Below, one piece after another: positions 47,864 through 54,056 of a stretch of DNA of 54,056 bases (position 1 is its first letter; each line of letters opens with the position of its first letter). This stretch comes from Alphaproteobacteria bacterium (GTDB taxonomy: Bacteria; Pseudomonadota; Alphaproteobacteria; Rhodobacterales; Rhodobacteraceae), in contig JAUIBL010000029.1 of NCBI GenBank assembly GCA_030428355.1, forward strand, positions 1 through 54,056. The letters run 5' to 3'. The position numbers and the translations under genes were made by a program. A model generated the notes under the pieces. The model was given only the letters and a program-made list of their open reading frames with translations, had not been told where the DNA came from and made no database searches.

Positions 47864-49165
47864 TCAGCCGTTGAGCTTGCGCAGACGTGCCGTCACCGAC
47901 AGCCCGTGCGCCTCGAGAGATTCCGACCGGGCCAGTGTTTCCGCAGCCGGACCGATCGCCCGCAACGCCTCGGGTGACATCTTGGCCAGCGTCGTCCGCT
48001 TGAGGAAATCGAGCACCGACAGCCCGGACGAGAACCGCGCCGACCGCGCCGTGGGCAGCACGTGGTTCGGACCGCCGACATAATCGCCAATCGCCTCGGG
48101 CGTCCATTGGCCAAGGAAGATCGCACCGGCATGGGTGATCTTCGCCGACAGCGTGTCGGGATCATCGACGCACAGCTCAAGATGTTCCGGCGCGATCCGG
48201 TCACAGAGCGCCGCCGCCTCGTCCAGATCCCGCACGGTGATCACCGCGCCGAAATCGCGCCAGCTTGCTCCGGCAATTGCACGGCGTTCCAGTGTTTCGA
48301 GGCGTTTCTCGACCGCGTCCGCCACCGCCTGCCCAAAGGCGGCATCGGTGGTGATCAGCAGCGATTGCGCGCTCTCGTCATGTTCCGCCTGGGACATCAG
48401 GTCCAAGGCGATCCAGTCCGGATCATTCTCGCCATCCGCAATAACCAGAATTTCCGAAGGCCCGGCGATCATGTCGATCCCCACCTTGCCGAAGACCCGG
48501 CGCTTTGCCGCCGCAACAAAGGCGTTGCCCGGTCCGGTGATCTTGTCCACCGGCGCGATGGTTTCTGTCCCATAGGCCAACGCCGCCACCGCCTGCGCGC
48601 CACCGATGCGGTAGACCTCGTCCACACCGGCGATCCGGCAGGCCATCATCACCAGTGGATTGACCACGCCATCCGGCGTCGGCACCGTCACGGCAAGCCG
48701 CTTGACCCCCGCCACCTTGGCAGGGACCGCGTTCATCAGGACCGAGGACGGATAGCTGGCCAGCCCACCGGGCACGTAAAGCCCCGCCGCCGATACAGCC
48801 GTCCAGCGCCAGCCCAAGGTGGCCCCTTCCGGATCGGTCCACATCTCGTCCTCGGGCATCTGGCGCGTATGATAGGCGCGGATGCGTTCCGCCGCGGTTT
48901 CAAGCGCCGCGCGCTCGGCCTCGGGCACCCTGGCGATCTCGGCGTCGATCTCGGCCTCGGACACGCGCATCTGCTCAGCGGTCAGGTCCAGCCGGTCGAA
49001 TTTCGCCGTGAGCTCCAGCACCGCCGCGTCGCCGCGCGCCCGGACATCGGCGATGATCCCAGCCACCACGTCGTCCACATCCGGGCTATCCTCGCGCTTG
49101 GCGCTCAGCAGCGCGGCAAAGCGGCTTTCGAAATCGGCATCGGTGGTGGACAGGAATTGCGGCAT
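47864..49165 (-). CDS. hisD: Histidinol dehydrogenase
   Basis: 433 residues. Last two steps of histidine synthesis (histidinol to histidine, NAD-dependent, zinc enzyme). Motifs VYVPGGLASYPSSVLMNAVPAKVAGV, IDMIAGPSEILVIAD, SQAEHDESAQSLLIT with zinc and catalytic residues, and PEHLELCVDDP. In Rhodobacterales hisD is commonly linked to murA and the DUF2948 gene, as here. Confidence 0.97.
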   Translation of the reverse strand: MPQFLSTTDADFESRFAALLSAKREDSPDVDDVVAGIIADVRARGDAAVLELTAKFDRLDLTAEQMRVSEAEIDAEIARVPEAERAALETAAERIRAYHTRQMPEDEMWTDPEGATLGWRWTAVSAAGLYVPGGLASYPSSVLMNAVPAKVAGVKRLAVTVPTPDGVVNPLVMMACRIAGVDEVYRIGGAQAVAALAYGTETIAPVDKITGPGNAFVAAAKRRVFGKVGIDMIAGPSEILVIADGENDPDWIALDLMSQAEHDESAQSLLITTDAAFGQAVADAVEKRLETLERRAIAGASWRDFGAVITVRDLDEAAALCDRIAPEHLELCVDDPDTLSAKITHAGAIFLGQWTPEAIGDYVGGPNHVLPTARSARFSSGLSVLDFLKRTTLAKMSPEALRAIGPAAETLARSESLEAHGLSVTARLRKLNG

Positions 49166-49217
49166 GACGCCCTCCGGATCAGCTTTGCGCGGTACTTAGA
49201 CCGCGCCGCCCGAACCC

Positions 49218-49736
49218 TCAAGCGCCGCGCGTCAGGTCGGCGCCGTCCAGCGCCTTGATCATCAGGACATCATCGCGCCCGACGCCATCAATCAAGACGG
49301 ACCGGGGTCGCCTGCCGAAGACGTGAAAGCCCAGAGCCTGATAAAGCGCCTGCGCGCCGGTGTTCGCCACATCCACGCAGAGTTCGGCCTGTTGGATGCC
49401 CGCCGCCGCCAACTGCTCCAGCATCGCCTCCATCAATGCGCGGCCAACGCCCTGCCGCTGCGCCTCGGGCCGCACGTATAGCGGGCCGATGTCGGCCATG
49501 TGCTGCATCCGCCTTGGCCCACCGCGCCGAGCCGACACGAAGCCGACCAAGCGTTTGGCATCATCAAACGCGCCGAGGACAAGATTGGCCTCGAGCATCC
49601 GCTCCACATCCTTGTTGGGAATGGCGCGGGCTTCTTCGGCACCGAACAGAAACGCCGAGGGCACCTTCATCAGCCCGTCCGCCCAGATGGCGCGATAGGC
49701 CGACAGGTCTTTCGGCGTCAGCCGCCGGATGGTCAT
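49218..49736 (-). CDS. GNAT-family N-acetyltransferase
   Basis: 172 residues. Acetyl-CoA-binding signature ADIGPLYVRPEAQRQGVGRALMEAMLEQ and the later AELCVDVANTGAQALYQALGFHVFGRRPR define the GNAT fold. Substrate unknown. The ATG overlaps the DUF2948 stop by 4 bp, so it belongs to the murA operon. Confidence 0.92.
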   Translation of the reverse strand: MTIRRLTPKDLSAYRAIWADGLMKVPSAFLFGAEEARAIPNKDVERMLEANLVLGAFDDAKRLVGFVSARRGGPRRMQHMADIGPLYVRPEAQRQGVGRALMEAMLEQLAAAGIQQAELCVDVANTGAQALYQALGFHVFGRRPRSVLIDGVGRDDVLMIKALDGADLTRGA

Positions 49737-50209
49737 GCGGGATGGTCCGGCACCTTGCCCGACACCGCCGCATAGGGCCGCGTCACATCGCGCAGCGCAA
49801 CCTCCAGCTCTGACACCTGCAACCGGATCGCCCCATCCCCCGCCAGCGTCAGGATCACAGCGCCCCCCGCCTCACCCGGTTCAAAAGTGACCGACAGGAC
49901 CGACAGGATCGTATCCGCGTCGCCGCGCGGGACACCCTGGCTGGCGACCCGTTCCACATTCTCGACCGCCAGCACCGACTGCACCCGCTCAGGAGTGCGC
50001 CCGCCCCGCTGGGCAAAGGGCACGTCTTCCCACCGGAATCGGTTGAGCAGGATGCCAAACCGCGCCCGGCCGCGCTGCCACTGCATCTCGCTGGCCGGAA
50101 AGACCGCATCCTGACAGAGCGCCGACAGCACCTGCAGGTCGTCTTCATCCATCGCAACCAGCCGCAGGGGCCGGGCCGCGCCGTCTTCGAATGTGGCGTC
50201 CTGCGTCAC
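49733..50209 (-). CDS. DUF2948 protein
   Basis: 158 residues. Family blocks: [47 protein letters not shown], and the C-terminal [19 protein letters not shown]. Soluble; function unknown. Overlaps murA and the GNAT gene by 4 bp on each side, so expression is linked to peptidoglycan synthesis. Confidence 0.85.
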   Translation of the reverse strand: MTQDATFEDGAARPLRLVAMDEDDLQVLSALCQDAVFPASEMQWQRGRARFGILLNRFRWEDVPFAQRGGRTPERVQSVLAVENVERVASQGVPRGDADTILSVLSVTFEPGEAGGAVILTLAGDGAIRLQVSELEVALRDVTRPYAAVSGKVPDHPA

Positions 50210-51477
50210 TGTTCCTTCACCCGTTCGATCTTGGCCCCGACGCCCGAAAGCTTGCGCACCACGTGTTCATAGCCGCGATCCAGATGATAGACCCGGCTCA
50301 CGATCGTGTCGCCCTCGGCGGCTAGCCCCGCAAGGATCAGCGACACCGAAGCCCGCAGATCCGTCGCCATGACCGGTGCACCGCGCAGCTTGTCCACGCC
50401 TGTGACTTTCGCAGTGCCGCCATGGACATCGATCTTCGCCCCCATCCGCGCCAGTTCAGGGGCGTGCATGAAGCGATTCTCGAAAATCTTTTCTTCCAGA
50501 ACGCTGGTGCCCTCGGCCGTGCAAAGCAGCGCCATCATCTGTGCCTGCAGATCGGTCGGAAAGCCGGGGAACGGCTCGGTTGTCACATCCACTGCCGACA
50601 CGCGCCCGTTCTTGCGCGCAACCTTCAGCCCGGTCGGTGTTTCCTCGACCGATATGCCCGCCGCGTCCAGCTTTTCGCAGAACGCCGCCAGCAGGCTGAT
50701 CGTGCCCCCCAGGCACTCCACCTCCCCGCCGCAAATCGCGGGGGCCAGCATATAGGTGCCCAGTTCGATCCGGTCCGTCACCACACGATGAGTTGCCCCG
50801 CCCAGACGGTCGACGCCCTGAATGGTAATCTCGGAGGTGCCTTCGCCGTCGATCTGCGCGCCCATCTTGCGCAGGCATTGCGCGAGATCGACGATCTCGG
50901 GCTCACGCGCCGCGTTCTTCAGAACCGTCGTGCCTTTCGCGAGCGTCGCCGCCATCAGCGCGTTTTCGGTTGCCCCGACCGACACGAAGGGAAACTCGAC
51001 GATTCCACCCTGCAATCCGCCTGCGGGCGCCTTGGCATGGACATAGCCGTCGCGCAGATCCAGCTCAGCCCCCATCGCCTCGAAAGCCTTGAGGTGCAAA
51101 TCCACCGGCCGCGCGCCAATCGCACATCCACCGGGCAGCGACACCTCGGCATGTCCAAACCGCGCCAGCAAGGGTCCCAGCACCAGAATCGACGCCCGCA
51201 TCTTGCGCACGATGTCATAGTCCGCTCGGGTCGAGGTCAGATCATGGCTCGACATTGCCAGCACCTGCCCGTCCTGCAGCGCCTGCACTTCGGCCCCAAG
51301 CGACTGCAACAGCGTGGTCATCGTGCGAATGTCGCTCAGACGCGGCGCATTAGTCAGCGTCAACGGCTCTTCGCTCAAAAGCGTTGCCGGCATCAGGGTA
51401 AGACAGGCGTTTTTCGCGCCTGCAATCGGGATCTGGCCGTTCAGCGGGCCGTTCCCTGTCACGATAATCTGGTCCAT
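50206..51477 (-). CDS. murA: UDP-N-acetylglucosamine 1-carboxyvinyltransferase
   Basis: 423 residues. First committed step of peptidoglycan synthesis. Conserved K22 (GAKNAC), and active-site cysteine C118 in [18 protein letters not shown], the residue attacked by fosfomycin, so the enzyme should be of the sensitive type. Also [21 protein letters not shown] near the end (as [11 protein letters not shown]). First large gene of the operon, starting 5 bp after the small basic gene. Confidence 0.98.
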   Translation of the reverse strand: MDQIIVTGNGPLNGQIPIAGAKNACLTLMPATLLSEEPLTLTNAPRLSDIRTMTTLLQSLGAEVQALQDGQVLAMSSHDLTSTRADYDIVRKMRASILVLGPLLARFGHAEVSLPGGCAIGARPVDLHLKAFEAMGAELDLRDGYVHAKAPAGGLQGGIVEFPFVSVGATENALMAATLAKGTTVLKNAAREPEIVDLAQCLRKMGAQIDGEGTSEITIQGVDRLGGATHRVVTDRIELGTYMLAPAICGGEVECLGGTISLLAAFCEKLDAAGISVEETPTGLKVARKNGRVSAVDVTTEPFPGFPTDLQAQMMALLCTAEGTSVLEEKIFENRFMHAPELARMGAKIDVHGGTAKVTGVDKLRGAPVMATDLRASVSLILAGLAAEGDTIVSRVYHLDRGYEHVVRKLSGVGAKIERVKEQ

Positions 51478-51482
51478 CGGTT

Positions 51483-51650
51483 CTAACTGCCCTCGTTCGC
51501 GGTCTTGTTGTCCTTGCCGTCATCCGGTGCCCCCGCCGCCCGCGCACGCGCCTGTGCCTTGCGCTTGGCCATATTCGCCTTGAGCGCGGCCTTGAGCCTG
51601 TCTTCCCGCGTCTCCTGCGACGATTTTCCGGATGAGGGTTTCTGCGTCAT
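51483..51650 (-). CDS. Small basic protein upstream of murA
   Basis: 55 codons, [20 protein letters not shown]..., rich in Ala, Lys and Arg, with a central predicted helix ([20 protein letters not shown]) and an acidic tail. GGAAGTG lies before the ATG at 51650. Stops 5 bp before murA, which argues for co-transcription. No known domain; possibly nucleic-acid binding from its charge, which is inference. Its codon use looks like that of the flanking core genes. Confidence 0.65.
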   Translation of the reverse strand: MTQKPSSGKSSQETREDRLKAALKANMAKRKAQARARAAGAPDDGKDNKTANEGS

Positions 51651-51750
51651 GGACACTTCCTATCCCAGAGGCAAAAAAGGGTCCAGATTGCCCTTGCACC
51701 GATTTCCGTTTGAGTCTAATCACCCGCCACGTCGCGTATGACACCCCGGC

Positions 51751-51825
51751 GCTGTGGTAGCTCAGTGGTAGAGCACACCCTTGGTAAGGGTGAGGTCGAG
51801 AGTTCAATCCTCTCTCACAGCACCA
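51751..51825 (+). tRNA. tRNA-Thr (anticodon GGT)
   Basis: Acceptor GCTGTGG pairs with TCACAGC (one G-T), D-arm AGCTCAGTGGTAGAGC, anticodon stem CACCC/GGGTG around TTGGTAA (anticodon GGT), T-arm GAGAGTTCAATCCTCTC. Discriminator A at 51822 and encoded CCA at 51823-51825. The 3' end is the integration site of the flanking serine recombinase. Confidence 0.95.
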
Positions 51826-53371
51826 TCTCACCTTTTTGCTCCGAAAATTTCCCTAAGTATTTGAAAGGGAATGCAAAATTCGGAGTTTCATACACTCCAT
51901 TCCTACCTAATATCAAAGGGTCCACAAAAGCCAGTCTGAGGACCGTTTGCCGGGTTGCAAAATCCCCACTTTTCCAAAGATTCCAAGGGCTTGATAGGAA
52001 CTTGAGGGAGAGTTCAATACAATCTTCGAGCCGACCCTTCTCAGGCACCGATTTTGCGATCCGCTCGCGCAGGATCAACTTGTCTTTTTCCAGCTTATCT
52101 ATTCTCGACTCATAGGCCGCGATCACGGATGCACTGTTTGCTTCCACGATGCGATCCAGCATGTCTTCAAGCTTGGCGTTGATATCGGCAAGCTGGGTCT
52201 TGAGCGCTTCTTTCTCATTGAGGGCGAGCGCAAGGCGCATGCCCCATGCGTCCTTGAGCATTGCCGTGGCCAAAGCGAATAGCTCCTTGGCAGGTTGCAT
52301 GCCTTTGAGAATGCGTAAGAAACCCTCTTCGGCCTTGGCGGCAGCGACCGACTTACCCTTGTTCTCGCAGTTGCGTGTCTGACATCGGTAATAGGCATAG
52401 TGGCGGTATTTGCCCTTCGACCATGCCCCTGTCATGGCATTCCCGCAGCATTCACAGGCCACAAAGCCGCGTAGAGGGAAATCCTCGTTGATATCCGCCC
52501 GCGCCGCAGGGCGTCGTTTCTTGCCCTCCAGAACATCCTGAATTTGCTGATATGTCTCAAAGTCGATCAGGCCCTGATGATGGCCTTTGCGCACACTCAC
52601 GCCCCATTTGGGCGCTTCGACATAGCCCGCGTACACCACCTTCTTGAGAAGGCGCGTGATCGTCATGGGGCGGATCGCGTTGTTCTTTTTGTCATCTTTG
52701 GGAAAGTGCGGATTGCGTTCCAAGAAGCGCTGCACTTCCGCCTGAGAGCCAAAATGCCCTGTGGCGTACCCTTCAAGCGCCTGACGCACCACAGGAGCCA
52801 AGACTTCATCAGGCACCAGCACTCTGCCCCCGCCTGAAGGCGCGTTGACGTAACGATAGCCAACAGGCGCTCGGAAGACCCAATAGCCGTTCTCCACACG
52901 CGCTTTCATCTTCTGGACCACCTGACGGCGGTTCTGTTCACGCTCCAGCTCGCCCTGGGCTGCGATGACTGTTTCGATGAATTTTCCTTCGGGAGAATCT
53001 TCGATGCGAAAGTTCAAACATTCTATCACTGCCCCCCGACGGGCAAATTCGCGGCGAAGTTTAAGATGAAACTCGGTATCCCGCGCAAAACGCTTGAGGT
53101 CATCGAAGATCACCACATAGGGCTTGCCCATCTGCGCATCGAGATAACTCAGCAGCGCCACCATGCCGGGACGGCGCATGAAATCACCGCCACCGCTCAC
53201 GTCATCAGGAAACACCGCTTCGACGTGATAGCCCTTCTCATCAGCATAGGCGCGACAGCGCTGTTCCTGGCTTTCAAGGCCACTGCCTTCAAGTCGTTGC
53301 TTGGTCGAAGACACGCGGCAATAGATCAGCGCGCTCCTGGTTTGGTTTAATTGATTATATTCATCTCTCAT
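51815..53371 (-). CDS. Large serine recombinase (integrase) at tRNA-Thr
   Basis: 518 residues. Resolvase domain with catalytic S21 in YCRVSSTKQ, then PDDVSGGGDFMRRPGMVALL and IFDDLKRFARD. The recombinase domain (about 165-290) includes GYWVFRAPVGYRYV and KKVVYAGYVEAPKW. A zinc ribbon has CECCGNAM and the later CQTRNCENKG. A coiled coil (about 385-440, rich in Lys/Glu/Leu) and a C-terminal region follow. The last codons and TGA stop (51815-51817) lie inside the tRNA-Thr gene. GC is lower than the backbone. Would catalyse one-directional integration of the element to its right. The gene appears intact. Confidence 0.93.
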   Translation of the reverse strand: MRDEYNQLNQTRSALIYCRVSSTKQRLEGSGLESQEQRCRAYADEKGYHVEAVFPDDVSGGGDFMRRPGMVALLSYLDAQMGKPYVVIFDDLKRFARDTEFHLKLRREFARRGAVIECLNFRIEDSPEGKFIETVIAAQGELEREQNRRQVVQKMKARVENGYWVFRAPVGYRYVNAPSGGGRVLVPDEVLAPVVRQALEGYATGHFGSQAEVQRFLERNPHFPKDDKKNNAIRPMTITRLLKKVVYAGYVEAPKWGVSVRKGHHQGLIDFETYQQIQDVLEGKKRRPAARADINEDFPLRGFVACECCGNAMTGAWSKGKYRHYAYYRCQTRNCENKGKSVAAAKAEEGFLRILKGMQPAKELFALATAMLKDAWGMRLALALNEKEALKTQLADINAKLEDMLDRIVEANSASVIAAYESRIDKLEKDKLILRERIAKSVPEKGRLEDCIELSLKFLSSPWNLWKSGDFATRQTVLRLAFVDPLILGRNGVYETPNFAFPFKYLGKFSEQKGEMVL

Positions 53372-53405
53372 GGCGTCTCTTCCGTCTGCCCATATGCATT
53401 CGCTG

Positions 53406-53735
53406 TTAGGGATGCGGCTCCTGTTCTTTGTTGTCGTCTTTGGGATTATTCAACTCTAGCGCATCAGACGCGCCAATGGCGCGCTCAGTGCCGTTTTGAT
53501 CGAGTTTTCCACAGACTTCTTGGACAGGATGGACTTCAAAGCCCAGCTCTACAAAGCTGACCATCATCAGCCACATCGCCTGAAGGAATTCCTCCTTCTG
53601 GGCTCTCGTCATATCCATGCCGTCGAGGTAAGACTGGTATCGCTCGACATCCACTTTCAGCATTCTTGAAGCAGAGGCGTCGAACGTGTTTTTCAGGCCA
53701 TCCTTGCCTGCCTTCATGTTCAGTCCGTCATCCAT
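53406..53735 (-). CDS. Small acidic protein upstream of the serine recombinase
   Basis: 109 residues. A helical core (VDVERYQSYLDGMDMTRAQKEEFLQAMWLMMVSFVELGFEVHPVQEVCG) and a charged C-terminal tail ending in NNPKDDNKEQEPHP. A perfect ribosome site, AAGGAGGAACGT, sits before the ATG. The gene lies 34 bp upstream of the recombinase in the same direction. No family name can be assigned. Position makes it a candidate recombinase accessory factor or regulator. Confidence 0.7.
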   Translation of the reverse strand: MDDGLNMKAGKDGLKNTFDASASRMLKVDVERYQSYLDGMDMTRAQKEEFLQAMWLMMVSFVELGFEVHPVQEVCGKLDQNGTERAIGASDALELNNPKDDNKEQEPHP

Positions 53736-54056
53736 ACGTTCCTCCTTTCGGAACGAGGTGTACTACCACCTATCTATATTCTACCATAAGTTGTAAAAAT
53801 CACCAAATTCCGCGCCTTACAGAGGGAAATTGATGCATCCAACATCGAATTTCCCGGTGCGTGTTCAGCTGCGTGCGACAGTCCTTGTGCGTGTCGTCTC
53901 ACGTGACTTGCGAAGCTCATCCATGCGCGGGCTGGAAACGGCGGTGCGAAATTAGGCCACGGTAGCGGCGGGATAGTCTCGCTGCGGGCGGAGTAAAATC
54001 CTGCCACTTTTCCCTTCTTGCAGCGGCAGGGAGGGCGGGGAGATCTATACCGTGGA
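53736..54056. other. Right-end element DNA without a convincing gene
   Basis: AT-rich near 53770-53810, probably the promoter region of the small gene and recombinase. A dyad, GGGAAATTGATG (53824-53835) facing CATCGAATTTCCC (53843-53855), could be an operator or recombination-arm site. The remaining 200 bases hold only a weak minus-strand frame with no recognisable protein features. Confidence 0.5.

Noticed and set aside
53774..54007. 77-codon minus-strand frame at the right end
   Set aside because: No ribosome site, no hydrophobic or domain features, biased composition; left as non-coding.

Overview
The window looks like chromosomal backbone of an alphaproteobacterium of the Rhodobacterales (Roseobacter/Rhodobacter group). 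The signs are high GC, the aerobic cobaltochelatase pair CobS/CobT, DUF2484 and DUF2948 genes embedded in the cell-wall genes, an aa3-type CtaD with an FNR-type box, a full CtrA motif, and the gene order murA-DUF2948-GNAT-hisD-murD and ftsW-murG-murC...murB-ddl-ftsQ-ftsA-ftsZ-lpxC-bamD-recN. No rRNA, CRISPR array or complete prophage is visible.

Both ends are edges of integrated mobile elements at tRNA genes. On the left a tyrosine integrase abuts the 3' end of tRNA-Leu(GAG). The first 1.65 kb is a fold-back: a perfect 297-bp inverted repeat carries a second copy of the integrase start and of the tRNA-derived core, and the outer copy is flanked by what looks like the other attP arm. On the right a large serine recombinase reads into the 3' end of tRNA-Thr(GGT), with its last codons and stop inside the tRNA gene. 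A small gene lies upstream of it.

From 1.8 to 15 kb there are mixed housekeeping genes: a divergent DUF2306/LytTR pair, lipB, phoX with a three-unit Pho box inside the end of lipB, ctaD with an FNR box and a terminator-like leader hairpin, a ccdAB toxin-antitoxin pair, DUF2244, a small glycosyltransferase, a YqeY protein, carA, a membrane GT2 synthase with a CtrA site, a GntR regulator and a HAD nucleotidase. From 15 to 25 kb come a small membrane protein, a UbiH-like hydroxylase, an msrB-fasciclin-anti-sigma-ECF sigma group (an envelope-stress module), cobS-cobT, an aminopeptidase P, DUF427, and a two-gene unit of a predicted zinc metallopeptidase and an exported protein of unknown function.

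From 25.8 to 51.6 kb, mostly on the minus strand, lie a ClC channel and the envelope/division superoperon. These genes make UDP-MurNAc precursors (murA, murB, murC, murD, ddl), lipid II (murG), the divisome (ftsW, ftsQ, ftsA, ftsZ), lipid A (lpxC) and outer-membrane proteins (bamD). Two insertions interrupt it: an amine-oxidase-like flavoprotein plus ChrR-like cupin pair between murC and DUF2484/murB, and three plus-strand genes between murD and ftsW (a BaiN-type flavoprotein and two overlapping paralogues with a ParB/sulfiredoxin-like GxHR signature).

The least explained signals are the ParB-like paralogue pair, a recurrent double-hairpin element placed 8-9 nt after stop codons at three loci, the metallopeptidase/exported-protein pair, and the att-site structures at both ends.
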